Source: Crotalaria pallida
Taxonomy: Eukaryota; Streptophyta; Magnoliopsida; Fabales; Fabaceae
Length of the DNA stretch: 64,000 bases
Direction: 5' to 3'
Assembly: GCA_037953625.1 (NCBI GenBank)
Contig: CM075650.1
Location: 145,853,206 to 145,917,205 of the forward strand
This document shows, piece after piece, positions 37,291 through 48,484 of the stretch; positions within the stretch are counted from its first letter, which is position 1; each line of letters starts with the position of its first letter. The notes under the pieces are model-generated. The model made no database searches. It saw only the letters and a program-made list of their open reading frames with translations, and had not been told where the DNA came from. The translations under genes were made by a program, and so were the position numbers.

Positions 37291-38574
37291 TGGCGCAGAC
37301 CAGATTTAATCTGGTGCGTCCAATTAGAACTTGGGGGCCAAGTTGTGGCCTCTTGGCCACACGATTTTGCTTTTCTTTGGCAAGAACAAGCACCCAACAA
37401 CAAGAACACCACTTCCTCCTCACATTCCATCATCAACATCATCTCTTCATCCATTTTCTCTCCATCTCCAACACATTTCCATCATCAAACCACCATAAAC
37501 ACTTGATCTTGGGCACCCCAAACCCAAAATCAAACACACCCATCAAGCTTGCATCATGGACTTTGGCTAGGAACTCATTCCTTTCTCTTCCTTGGCACAC
37601 GAATTTCACCTCCTTCACTCTTCTTGGTCTTTCAATTTCTCCACCACTAATTGGGTAAGCTAGCTTTATATCATGAATCAATTTCCTTTCCATTCCAACT
37701 TTCCTTAGTTCATGGAAATTGAGTTTAAATCCTTAGGATTCTTGCACTCATGAATGTATAGGACTCTATTTCATGCTTTCCAACTCAAAACCAAGTCAAG
37801 GGCAGGGAACTCACATACCAAGGAATCAAGGAGCTAGAACTTGAATTTATCATCATCCTCCATTAAGAAGGTAAGAGGGTTCGCATTACCTTAGCTTAGG
37901 AAGTAGATTCTCTTTAGTTATAGTGATGGCTAGGGGTAGAGATGGAGTATAGCATAAAACCTTAGGGTATTTGACAATAAAAATCAAGGAAATAATTGAT
38001 GGAGAATAGAAAGAGTAATTAGTGTAATTTGTGAGAACAAAGGTATAAATGAAAATGGATAGGAAGTGAATAATGGACAAGTAGATATATATAATTTGAG
38101 AGTAATAAGAATAATTGGTTGGCAAATCATAAGGAAAATTATAAAGGAAATTAAGAGTGAATAATGGAGCGAAAATAATTAGAGACTCGGGATAAGCTTG
38201 AAAAGATTTGGAGATTGTGAAAGGAATGAAACATATATTGATGGGATAACCATGAGATAGGTAAATAAAAGGGAAAGTAATGATGGACTGGTTCTAATTC
38301 GGAAAGATGACGGATAAAATGTATGGAAGATATAGAAGAATGTAGGTTAAGAGGAATCGATAAATGAATACTAGAGTAAAATGTTGATTTAGTGTTAAGT
38401 AAATAATGTGAGTGATAAATGTGTACAAAAGGGGATTAATAACGAAAAGGGCATTTATGGCTAAAACGGACTACGAGTGCTAAAATGTGCAAACGAAATT
38501 GAATGGAAATCATATGGGGAATGAGATAAAAGTGAGTGAATACTTGAACAATGGAATGGATATATATGATAATG

Positions 38575-39075
38575 ACCCTTCCCACGGAAGCGGATAATTG
38601 TTAATGGACCCTCCGTGTTGGAGTGGATATATGTGTTAATGACCCTCCCAAAGGGAGTGAGAATATGATAATGTTTATGAATGACCCTTCCTATGGAAGT
38701 GGAAATATGTATTGTATATAATGGACCCTCCATAGCGGAGCGTGTATATAATGGACCCTCCATAGCGGAGCGTGTATATAATGGACCCTCCTTAGCGGAG
38801 CGTGTATATGATGGACCCTCCTTAGCGGAGCGTGTATATGATGGACCCTCCATTACGGAGCGTGATTGATGGACCCTCCATATAGGAGTGGATATGTATA
38901 TGATTTATGGACCCTCCTCAAAGGAGTGGATAGATGCATGATATGGACCCTCCCTATGGGAGCGTGATAATGTGAAATGATGGACCCGCCTATATGGCGT
39001 GAGTAGATGTGATTAGAACCCGCCCTTGTGGCGTGAGAATGAATGGAAATAATACCCGCCGAAAGGTGTGCGAAA
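38575..39075 (+). repeat. Tandem hairpin array of the solo LTR at 36539
   Basis: About fifteen units of the type ACCC-stem-loop-stem-GTG. The stems change together: CTTCC with GGAAG, CTCC with GGAG, CTCCC with GGGAG, CTCCT with AGGAG, and CGCC with GGCG. Loops vary (CAC, AAA, TAT, ATAGC, TTAGC). Between units the spacer is often TATATAATGG or TATATGATGG. Confidence 0.9.
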
Positions 39076-39325
39076 GAATGGAAAATAACAGAAAGACTTG
39101 AAAGGCATAGGAAAGTACGTAACTGAAAACTTAGGGAAAAGTTGAGTTGTATAAAAGGAAAGTGAAGTAGTATGTGATCTGGTTAGTATGGTGTAGGGTA
39201 GGTCCTTGGTTTATTACCATGCTTTTGTAGAAGCTATATTTCTAAATTCTGTGTAATGTTACCCTTCTTGATATATTTTTACAGGTACCAAAGCGGAGCA
39301 TGCACTAACCGTGGCCGAGCAGGGA

Positions 39326-39348
39326 CACACTCCACAACGTGGAGTGTG
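39326..39348 (+). other. Post-acceptor hairpin, 10-bp perfect stem, loop AAC
   Basis: CACACTCCAC pairs with GTGGAGTGTG. It lies about 42 bases after the acceptor-like site, following GGCCGAGCAGGG, as in the chromovirus LTR. Confidence 0.8.
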
Positions 39349-39715
39349 AATATTAGGGGTGTGATAGTATGTGGATTCGCAAAGTTAAACTTTGGTTTTT
39401 GATGTAAATAAACGTGATGTATTATCTTTTGGGAGATTAAACTATTTTAAAACTTGTTTATTATTATTTTGGAAACGATGTACTAGAATGTATTGAACTG
39501 ACTTGTATTTTGCCCTGTTGGCATACTGCTGGTTATATAACAATGTTAAGCAGGTTTTCAAGGCAACTCATATTTTTGGAATATCTGTAAAACAAAGGAA
39601 ACTCTGTCCGATTTGATAGAGATTTTTATAAGTTTAAATGGTTTTAAAAAGAAATTTTCAAGTCACTAATTAAATCGGGGTAGTTAGAGTATTAATTAAG
39701 ATAGGGTGATACAAT

Positions 39716-39988
39716 CCCTCTATCCCTAAATATAAAGCCCTTTTAACACTTTTATTTTGTCCCTATTTATAAAGTCTCATACCAATTTTCAATGATCATT
39801 AATTACTTTTTTCCACAAACACCCCTATTTATTTAACACTTTTTAAATTCTCAATAATATTAATAGGGGTAATTTTAAAATTACATATCAAAAGTTCACA
39901 TTTCCAATACAATTAACTAAATTATTCCACTTTCTTAATGGACGTGAAATCCCCTAAAGAGACTTTATATTTAGGGACGGAGGGAGTA
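39716..39988. mobile_element. Stowaway-like MITE, about 270 bp
   Basis: CTCTATCCCTAAATATAAAG at the left matches the inverted CTTTATATTTAGGGACGGAG, GGAGTA at the right. It directly abuts the right target duplication of the solo LTR. Other copies: about 41670-41950, plus fragments. Confidence 0.7.
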
Positions 39989-40358
39989 ACAATTTTCTAG
40001 AAATGTTTTAGGAAAGTGACATTGGAAATGAAAAAAATTTAATAAAGTTAGTTAATTTTGTTTATATTTTAAATCAAAAGAAGTATGTTTTTTATTACTT
40101 ATAATTCGAGTCGAAAAAAATACTTATTTTAAAATACTTAAACAATACTCTTAAAACACTTGTTAGCATAATCCTTATATTAATTAGGAAAGGAGGTATT
40201 ACAGTGAATGTAGAAGTGCATTCAATGAATGCACTTTAATAGATATCGAATGCCCTTGAATATAAGTCATGAAGATATTGAATGCACTTTAATAGATTTA
40301 TTAAATGTGCGAAATAAATGAGTATATATAGAATATACATTGAATGTCCTTTAATTGA

Positions 40359-40634
40359 TACTCCCTCCGTTCCAATTTAACTGTCACTTTAGAAATTTCA
40401 TACGGATTAAGAAAGTCATTTAATACTTCAATTTTCAAGAGAATTATTAGATAACTTTACTATAATACCCTCAAAGTATATTAATTATCACTCATTTCAC
40501 ATATTTCAACATATTAAATGCAAGGTTAAAAGTGGAAAAAATCAATTAATACATCATCGAATTCCTAAAGCGACAAATAATTTGGAACAAGTTAAAAATG
40601 TTAAAGTGACAGATAATATCGAACGGAGGGAGTA
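40359..40634. mobile_element. Stowaway-like MITE, intact
   Basis: TACTCCCTCCGTTCCAATTT at the left and GAACGGAGGGAGTA at the right are terminal inverted repeats with TA borders. Non-coding, about 275 bp. Confidence 0.85.
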
Positions 40635-40635
40635 A

Positions 40636-41200
40636 TATTTCCATTCCACTTTATCCGTCACTTTAGCCTTTCAAACTTGTTTCAAATTATTTGTCGCTTT
40701 AGAAATATGAGGGTGTATTAATTAATTTTTTCCAACTTTAATCTTACATTTAATGTGTTGAAATATCAAATATGTGAAATAGGTGATAATTAATGTACTT
40801 CGACCATATTATAGTAAAATTATCTAATGCTCTCTCGTTCCTATTTATCTGTCATATTTCAAACAAAACACATCTTTTAATAAATCTAATCATTACTTAG
40901 ATTTCCAATATATTAATTATGTTTTTTCCCGTCATACCCTTTCTCTCTCTATGATCATTAATTTTTCTCCACTACTTACATAAACCAAGACATATTAAAT
41001 AGGGACAAACATGAAAAATAACATTTATTACACTCTTGAAATCTTCATTACGACAGATAAAAAGAAACAAAAAATATCTCCAAAAAAAGACAGATAATAA
41101 GGAACGGGGGAGTAATTCTCTTAAAAATTGAAATATTAAATGACTTTCTTAATCCGTATGAAATTTCTAAAGTGATATTTAAATTGGAACGGAGGGAGTA
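40636..41200. mobile_element. Stowaway-like MITE interrupted by another MITE
   Basis: The left end TATTTCCATTCCACTTTATC and right end TTGGAACGGAGGGAGTA belong to the same family as 40359-40634, which shows the uninterrupted sequence. The insertion at 40828-41114 splits it. Confidence 0.75.
40828..41114. mobile_element. Nested Stowaway-like MITE
   Basis: CTCTCTCGTTCCTATTTATC at the left and GATAATAAGGAACGGGGGAG at the right. It is inserted where the related copy at 40440-40460 has a continuous reading. A sister copy lies at 44055-44342. Confidence 0.75.
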
Positions 41201-41242
41201 TATTAAATTTATTTAAATTGATATCTTTTTCTATCTCTATTA

Positions 41243-41521
41243 TACTCCTTTCATTCTAATTTAACTATTATTGTTTTAGAAATTTCACATATATTAAAAA
41301 AGTCATTTAATGTTTCAATTTTCAAGAGAATTATTAGATAATTTTACTATGATATCCTCACAGTACATTAATTATCACTCATTTAACATATTTTAACATA
41401 TTAAATCCAGGGTTAAAGGTAAAAAAAATCAATTAATACACTTTCGAATTTTTAAAGCGACAAATAATTTGTAACAAATTAAAAAAATTAAAGTGACAGA
41501 AAAAATGGAAAAGATGGAGTA
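41243..41521. mobile_element. Stowaway-like MITE, diverged copy
   Basis: TACTCCTTTCATTCTAATTT at the left and GGAAAAGATGGAGTA at the right. The body matches 40359-40634 with many substitutions. Confidence 0.7.
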
Positions 41522-41669
41522 GTATGCAAATATTAAATAATTATTACCCATTTTTTTTTATTAAACAATTTATAGCATTATTTTGACTATTTTGTCGATA
41601 TTGATGCTAAATAGTAATAGTAATATCGAATTGTTACATTTCCGAATTCGGTAAAAAAATAATTAATAC

Positions 41670-41950
41670 ACCCTTTGTCCCCTAGATATAAGATTATTTA
41701 GAAACTTTTATTTTGTCTCTATTTGTAAAACATGCATTATACCAATTTTTAATGATAATTAATTACTTTTTTTTTCATAAACACCCCTACTTACTTGTTT
41801 TTTTGAATTACCAATACTATTAACAACGATAATTTTGAAAATAATATGAAATATTTACATGCCCAATATCATTAACTAAATTAACAAATTTTCTTAATAG
41901 GCATAAAATATATCGAAAGGATATTATATATAGGGACAAACAAAGTATTT
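41670..41950. mobile_element. MITE of the 39716 family, diverged
   Basis: Begins CCCTTTGTCCCCTAGATATA and ends ATATATAGGGACAAACAAAG, with internal similarity to 39716-39988. Confidence 0.6.
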
Positions 41951-42896
41951 TATAATTATCTAAATGAGTTTCTAACTCATAATTTTATTTTACCAACAAT
42001 TTCTGTCAATAACAAAAAGCATGTTATGGTATTTCCAAATGTCAGTGGAATTGTTAGAGCTACCAAATATAAAATATGAACATTTGAGTTCAAATCTTGT
42101 TAACTACATTCCTTTTAAAAAATAGACTTTACTTTTAAAAGAGCTTGTTATAGTCCTAAGGATATAATTTTTTTTCTTATTTATGGTTTTGGTCCCAACG
42201 TATTTTGGTTTTAGTCCTTAAAAGTTATTTTGATTGTGACTGGTCCTTAATTTTTCAAAAATTTTGATTTTGGTCTCATCTGTTAGAAAAAATCAATTAT
42301 TTGTTGACGAGGTTAACGGAAACTCACACCAACAGCTACGTGAGATAACGCCAAATAAGTATTTTGACATGAATGACTCAGATCCATAACCGCAAAATTT
42401 TGTTTATGAGACCATTTTGTGTTCATGAATCTGTATCATCCACGTCATATCACTTATTTGACGTCTCCTCACACTACGTGACTGCTGATATCAACTATTT
42501 AAAATTAATAACTTTAATAACTCTTTTTTATAGTGAAGTACCAATTTAGTCAGTGATGTTTTTCACTGCTCAATTTAATCCATGAAAATTTACAAATACA
42601 TGTTTAATCCTTCAAGATTTTCTAATATATCAATTTGGTGTCTCACCTTTAGCAAGTTTGTACCATGTACTTTGACTTTTACTGTCATTCGTCTATATAT
42701 ATTTTTTCGACAATTTCAAGCAAATATAATAGAAAGATGGACGTAATTCAAGTACTCAATCTTCTTATATATAATGCTTTTATTTAATTTAACTTGGTTT
42801 TTTTGAAATACATTTCTCCTCCATATGAAAAATAAAAACTATAAAATTATATTGGAGAATGAATTGTATAACAACAATCAAGACTCAGCGGACTGA
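41951..42896. other. Spacer downstream of the peptide gene
   Basis: AT-rich. 42170-42500 contains GGTCC/GGTCTCA-type repeats of a decayed foldback element. GAGTTCAAATC near 42090 could be a SINE B box, but no A box was convincing. No gene. Confidence 0.45.
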
Positions 42897-43237
42897 TCAA
42901 ACATTTTCATAACAACAACATTCAAGACCCGGCCGACTGATAATGAACAAACATCTTCCTCCTCGTGAGGATCCAACAGCACGGCAGTAATCATTGCAAG
43001 TTTCCCTGCACTGAGGAACTGTCTGTGGAATTTGTCTGCAAGTTAAACTCATACCTGCATTTGGCGAATGGATGCTTCAAATTGTCAAAAAAAAAAAGGA
43101 TAATAATTAATAGTACAAATTAAAGAAAATCCAAGAATAACTAATAATTTTTGGGAGATTAAATCTTCGGTTTACATACCTTGAGAGATAATCAAAACTC
43201 CAAGAATGATCACAAAGATAAATTTCAGGGAAGCCAT
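42897..43237 (-). CDS. Secreted eight-cysteine defensin-like peptide (two exons)
   Basis: Exon 1 is 43237-43180 and exon 2 is 43054-42897, joined by a GT-AG intron of 125 nt in phase 1. The product is 71 aa plus a TGA stop. Residues 1-19 (MASLKFIFVIILGVLIISQ) are a clear signal peptide, and the intron falls right at its end, as in plant defensin-like genes. The mature part of about 50 residues has eight Cys spaced C-x9-C-x3-C-x3-C-x10-C-x10-C-C-C and no Met-rich or acidic pro-region. Known defensin-like peptides act in defence, pollen-pistil signalling or symbiosis; which applies here cannot be told. A TATA box at 43312-43319 lies about 75 bp before the ATG. The start is the only ATG ahead of the hydrophobic stretch. 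Confidence 0.85.
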
Positions 43238-43311
43238 GCGAATATGTTTGCAAGTTCACTCTTTATTGCTTTTGGAAATATGTTTGATTAATAGTAAGTA
43301 AAATTTCCAAG

Positions 43312-43319
43312 TATATATA
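43312..43319 (-). promoter_or_regulatory. TATA box of the eight-cysteine peptide gene
   Basis: TATATATA on the minus strand, about 75 bp upstream of the ATG at 43237. Upstream of it starts the inverted duplication (43334). Confidence 0.6.
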
Positions 43320-43333
43320 ACCAATTTCGAACC

Positions 43334-43688
43334 GGGAACGTATATAGTACTCATCGAAGTCAAATGAGTATGTAAACTCATTGTTCAATGAATGGTCGGT
43401 GTTGGTTGAGCTGAATGGAGGATCACGATTTTCTCCTTCATTGTAGGATGCACGAAGCAAGTGAAGCAGCGGATAATTTTTGGTTGCACATGGGCAGGTT
43501 GTTTTATATCCAATCTGTGCTGAAAATTAGTTGGTGGCCATCCTAATATGGAAACACTTATCCGGTTCTATTTATAAGACCCTTTTATGATTTTTATTTT
43601 GGTCTTATTTATAAGACCTCATTTCAATTTTCAATAACATTTAATTATTTTTTTCCACAAACACCCCTGTTAAGTCAACACTCTTTAC
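43334..43688. repeat. Left arm of a 355-bp inverted duplication
   Basis: Its reverse complement reappears at 44744-45099 with few differences. It contains the upstream region of the eight-cysteine gene from just beyond its TATA box, plus half of a MITE (TTATTTATAAGACC repeats). Confidence 0.9.
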
Positions 43689-44743
43689 TGACTTGCATTG
43701 CTACAATGTTAGTACTTTTTTTTAAGTTACATGCTCTCTCCTGTTCGAATTAACTAACTTTATTAAATTTTGTTTAAAATTTACTTTTTTTTTTAAATAT
43801 AAGCAAAATTAACTAACTTTATTAAATTTTGTTTCATTCCCAATACCATTTTCCTAAAACATCTCTAGAAAATTGTAATCTTAATTAATTTTTGTTTCAT
43901 TCCCGATACTACTTTCCTAAAATACCTCTATTTTTTTTATAAATTTGAGAAAATTAAATACAATCAACTTTTTATCATATAAAAATCCACACATCTCTAT
44001 GCATTTTCACTGTATTTAGCTTCTTAACAAGTATCCTAGCATTTGCCTAAAAATTACTCCATCCGTTTTTCATTTATCTGTCATATTTCAAACAAAACAC
44101 ATCCTTTAAGAAATCTAATCATTATTACTCAGATTTTCAATACATTAATTATGTTTTTTCCCACTATACATTTTCTTTCTCTATAATTATAATTTTTCTC
44201 CACTACTTACATAAACCAAGACATATTAAATAGGAGCAAATATGGAAAATAACATTTATTACACTCTTGAAATCTTCAATACGACAGATAAAAAGAAACA
44301 AAAAACTCTCCAAAAAACGACAGATAATTAGGAACGGATGAAATATTAAAAATTATTTACACTGGAGTATTAGTTACTCCCTCCGGCCCTATTTATAAGG
44401 TCATTTTGAGGTTTTTCACTCCCATCAAGGAAATTGGTTAGATTTGTTAGTGTCATTGGAAATGTGGAAATTTGATAGACTTTTTCAAAATTACCCCTAT
44501 AATTATTATTGGAACTCTAAAAAAGTATTGACTTAATAGGGGTGTTTGTGGAAAAAAAATAATTAAGGACAGATAATAAGGAACGGAAAGAGTATTAAAA
44601 ATTATTTACATAGGAGTAATAAGATCCTTTTGGGGTTTTTCACTCCCATAAAGGAAATTGGTTAGATTTGTTAGTGTCATTGGAAATGTGTAAATTTGAT
44701 AGACTTTTTCAAAACTACCCGTATATAATTATTATTGGAATTC
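43689..44743. other. Spacer of the inverted duplication, MITE-filled
   Basis: Contains scraps of Stowaway-like elements (43735-43905), an intact copy at 44055-44342, and a direct repeat of about 170 bp (from about 44400 and from about 44632, landmark GGAAATTGGTTAGATTTGTT). Confidence 0.6.
44055..44342. mobile_element. Stowaway-like MITE
   Basis: TACTCCATCCGTTTTTCATT at the left and TAATTAGGAACGGATGAA at the right. Same family as the nested copy at 40828-41114. Confidence 0.75.
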
Positions 44744-45099
44744 TAAAGAGTGTTGACTTAATAGGGGTGTTTGTGGAAAAAAAATAATTAAATATTATTG
44801 AAAATTGAAATAAGGTCTTATAAATAAGACCAAAATAAAAATCACAAAAGGATCTTATAAGTAGAACCGGATGAAATGTTTCCATATTAGGATGGCAACC
44901 AACCAATTTTCAGCACAGATCGGGTAAAAAATAACATGTCCTTGTGCAACCAAAAATTATCCGCTGCTTCACTTGCTTCGTGCATCCTACAATGAAGAAG
45001 AAAATCGTGATCCTCCATTCAGCTCAACCAATACCCACCATTCATTGAACAATGAGTTTACATACTCATTTGACTTCGATGAGTACTATATACGTTCCC
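44744..45099. repeat. Right arm of the inverted duplication
   Basis: Inverted copy of 43334-43688. It ends abruptly at GTTCCC, where the text changes to TTCGAACCCGTGCGTTGCGC, a hairpin-like sequence also known from Helitron-type ends. The peptide gene body and TATA box are not included. Confidence 0.88.
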
Positions 45100-45471
45100 T
45101 TTCGAACCCGTGCGTTGCGCGTATATGTATATTAAACTGGCTACAATTCCAATATTTTTGCATTGCAGATGTTTCGATTTTCATCATAATCCAAATTCAA
45201 CGTTTATTTAAAAAAAAAAATCACATACAAATGATTACTAATAATTTTGGTATTTATGTAAGTTATAAGTGTATTAGGATGAGAAGTTGAAACTTTAAAA
45301 AAATTGAAATATAAAGACGAGAATTTTATTTTCAAGCTGAATATAAAATTTTGGTGTAAGTTAGTTTAGGGAAAAAATACAAATTTTAAGACAAAAATGA
45401 CAAAAATTTTTATATAATCTATTTTGAAAATATACATAAACATACCCATTATAAGTATCCAAAAATATTAT
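45100..45471. other. AT-rich spacer
   Basis: Starts with the CCCGTGCGTTGCGCG hairpin-like sequence. No gene seen. Confidence 0.4.
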
Positions 45472-46000
45472 GCTTATTTAAATTTTTAGTCCCTGAACTT
45501 AGGTGTTTTTTTAGAATTAGTCCTTAAACTTTTTTTTTGATGCTTTGAGTCCCTAAACTTTAATTTGCTCAAATATTGAAAATGGTCCTTTCATCACTTA
45601 AGTGCTGATATGATCGAGGATATGCCACCTTACCTTTGCAACATCCATAGGTAACGTGTCAGATGATGACACGTGAATTATTTAAATTTAAAAAAATTAA
45701 ATTTATTAAAAATAATTAAAATTGTATTTTTTTAAAAGAAAATCGAATCTTTTAATAAATTTTAAAAGAATTTTTTTAAAATAAAAAAAATCATGTAGTG
45801 TCCCGTGGCTCTACATAACATGTCACTCGTCTATATTTTAAAAATGACGTGACATATCGTCGGTTATATCATCACTTAAATGATGAAAGAACCATTTTCA
45901 AACATTAAACAAAGTTAAGAGACTGAAAGCATAAAAAAGATTTAAGGACCAATTCCAAAAAAGCATATAAGTTGAGCGACTAAAATGTTTAAACAAGTCA
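45472..46000. mobile_element. Foldback MITE, second copy
   Basis: Terminal arms with TTTTTAGTCCCTGAACTTAG at the left and CGACTAAAATG at the right, related to 31564-32079 in both ends and body. Confidence 0.65.
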
Positions 46001-46476
46001 AAATATTATCACACATGTGCAGATACTCGATATGTATAATGTACCGGATACGTCACTAATGTTAAGGAATCTCCTTCTATTTTATAAACTAGTAATTTTA
46101 TCCGTGCGATTTTAAATTTTTTTAAAAAAATTGATTATAAATTTTGGAAATATGTCTTTTTAAATAATAAGTTAATATGAACTTTTTATAAAAATGATTT
46201 ACATGTATTTAGAAATAAATAGTCATAAACATTAACCTTTGAATCTAGTTTCAACTACCAACTTTTTCATTAATAAAAATTAACTAATAATGTATCAACT
46301 ATGCGATTTCTAATTTTAATTAACAACATAATTTCTTATATTAAAAAAAATCCAACTCATTTTGATTTTTGTTTTATTTAATTCATTATTCCAAATGCAT
46401 TTTGTTAGTAAATCGTTTTGCAAGTCCAAATGCAGCTATTTTGTTTTACCATATATATCATCATCATCATCATTAC

Positions 46477-46884
46477 TATTATTATATCTGTCCAAAAATA
46501 TAAGACATGTTTTCACACTTTTAATTAATTCGTGTTTATAAGATTCGAACTTTCAAATTATTTGCTTATTTTAAAACTTCATAATTGTATAAATTTTTGG
46601 ATTTTTTTAAATTTGAATTCATGACTGAGTAAATATTTGATTGTATTAAGCTAAATCATTATACCAAATTATAGCTTATTATTATTATTACATTTGTACC
46701 ATAATATAAGACATGTTTTCACACTTTTAATTAATTCGTGCTTATAAGATTCGAACTTTCATTCTTTTTCACAATTTAAATTGCAATATATTGTATAAAT
46801 TTTTGGATTTTTTTAAATTTGAATTCATGACTGAGTAAATATTTGATTGTATTAAGCTAAATCATTATACCAAATTATAGCTCA
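46477..46884. repeat. Tandem duplication, about 203 bp x 2
   Basis: Two adjacent copies share AAGACATGTTTTCACACTTT, GAATTCATGACTGAGTAAAT and ATTAAGCTAAATCATTATAC. The second copy has small internal changes. Non-coding. Confidence 0.85.
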
Positions 46885-47257
46885 TCTTTAATACTTATAT
46901 ATCCGTTTTTTTCGTTGTACCCAAAATTTATTATTCATAATGATACTCTGTTTAAGTGTTTAATACCAATTTGCCTATATTATGACTTGTTTGTATTAAA
47001 ATTTCTGAAATTACAACACTATATTCGTTTTTTTTCCGCTGGTTAATTATCATATGACGGGTCGTTAAGGCATTATATATTTTTTATGTCAATATTTGAT
47101 TCAAATTTTTTCCTTTTGAAAAGATCATTAATAACCCGTGCAAATTGTAATAATATCGAAATGCAAATTGTATGTTTGCGGGCAATTTTTATATTTATGT
47201 GTAATCCAAATTGTACTAATAAAAATTTACTAAAAATAACTTAAGATAAATATTTAT

Positions 47258-47275
47258 TCCCGTGCGATGCACGGA
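47258..47275. other. CCCGTGCGATGCACGG hairpin
   Basis: A short GC-rich palindrome in AT-rich DNA, of the type seen at Helitron ends at 57030 and 63744. No CTAG follows within the expected distance, so it is only a candidate. Confidence 0.4.
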
Positions 47276-47544
47276 CAAACAAATTTGGAGGGAAAAGCAA
47301 GGATAAAGGAGGGAAAATGAAAATGACAAAAATGCCTTCAACTTCTCATATTTTATAATAATGTTGATGATGAGAACCCATTTACAAACACCATAATTTT
47401 TCTTACTAATTATCTCAAACTACAAAATTTCTCAAAAACAAAAACCTCATAAAAACGTGTATTTTGAAATCGCATTTTAGACATGCCATTAAACCAATTA
47501 ATAAGAAAACAGGGATATCATCAAACACATTTAGATAATGAGTA

Positions 47545-48163
47545 AACCGTTACTTTCACCCCTGAATTTATATAGCATTTTTACATTAGTCTTTAAAATT
47601 AGCAAAAATGTTTTAAATTCCTAACTTTGTAAAAAGTCATTCACGTTAGTCCATATCCCTAACCCCCATCAACAGACGTTAACGGAGTGATAACGTGGCT
47701 TACTACGAGCCTTAAACGATGTCGTTTTTGCGCCCTCGAGCACTTATGACGGAGTAAACTGTCACGTTAGTCTCATCAGCTGCGCCAGTGTCATGTTCAG
47801 TTGCACCAGTCCCATGTTTTGAAGCTGAACACTTCAAAATATGCACACTTCAAAACATGACACTGATGCAGCTGAACATGGGACTGGTGCAACTGAACAT
47901 GACACTGATGCGGCCGATAGGACTAACGGGACAATTTACTCCATTATAAGTGCTACGAGGACGCAAAAACGATGTCGTTTAAGGCCCCCAGTCAGCCACA
48001 ACATCACTTCGTTAACGTCCGTTGACGGGGGTTAGGGGCAGGGACTAACGTGAATGACTTTTTACAAAGTCAGGGACTTAAGAGCATTTTTGTTAATTTC
48101 AGGGACTAAAATGAAAGTACTATGTAAATTCAGAGACCAAAGTGACAATTTACTCTTTAGATA
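47545..48163. mobile_element. Long foldback element, about 620 bp
   Basis: Almost the whole element is one inverted repeat. The left GAGTAAACCGTTACTTTCAC, CCTAACCCCCATCAACAGAC and AAACGATGTCGTTTTTGCG are mirrored on the right. Near the centre CTTCAAAATATG is flanked by mirrored TGTCATGTTCAG/CTGAACATGACA segments. It has no transposase and is GC-richer than its surroundings. The short frame at 47841-48035 is part of an arm. Confidence 0.85.
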
Positions 48164-48248
48164 ATTTAATAATTGTTACAAAAGAGAATGAGTTTACTAA
48201 TTTGAAAATGTCATGCTATCATAAGTGATTCACTCGTTGTAAATTAAA

Positions 48249-48452
48249 AACTACACCCTCCTTATAACCAAAAATAACTTATTTTACGCTTATTAAGAAG
48301 GTTAGTTGATTGTATTTAATTTTATCAAATTTATAAAAGAGTATATGTATTTTAAGAATGAAATAAAATTTTAAAAAATTGATTAATTTTGCTTAGATTT
48401 TAAACCAAGAAAAGTATGTTTGTTTTCCTTAAATTTCAAGCTGGAAGGTATT
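48249..48452. mobile_element. Stowaway-like MITE fragment
   Basis: CACCCTCCTTATAACCAAAA at the left, with internal similarity (TTAGTTGATTGTATTTAATT) to 36380-36530. The right end is degraded. Confidence 0.55.
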
Positions 48453-48484
48453 TGTTATAAAGTGATATTATGCCCATAATTCAA

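Larger units (their letters stand above)
36539..39713 (+). mobile_element. Solo LTR (3175 bp) with hairpin array
   Basis: Begins TGTAACATCCC and ends GGGTGATACA, with a perfect 5-bp target duplication ATCCC (36534-36538 and 39714-39718). No internal coding domains. Order: a GTTGGATGTGAAG block shared with 57768-60603, GCACCAG-rich words (36900-37290), a CT-rich leader, a donor-like GTAAGA (37871), a hairpin array (38575-39075), an acceptor-like TTTTTACAG (to 39284), and a 10-bp hairpin (39326-39348). Long open frames on both strands over 36869-37658 come from the GCACCAG repeats. Confidence 0.92.

Noticed and set aside
36869..37658. Long open frames of up to 246 codons on both strands
   Set aside because: They lie in GC-rich GCACCAG-type repeats of a solo LTR. 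Frames are open on both strands at once and show no domain.
46080..46110. Minus-strand Helitron end (CTAG near 46089 with CGCACGG)
   Set aside because: Only half of the hairpin is present, which is too weak to call.
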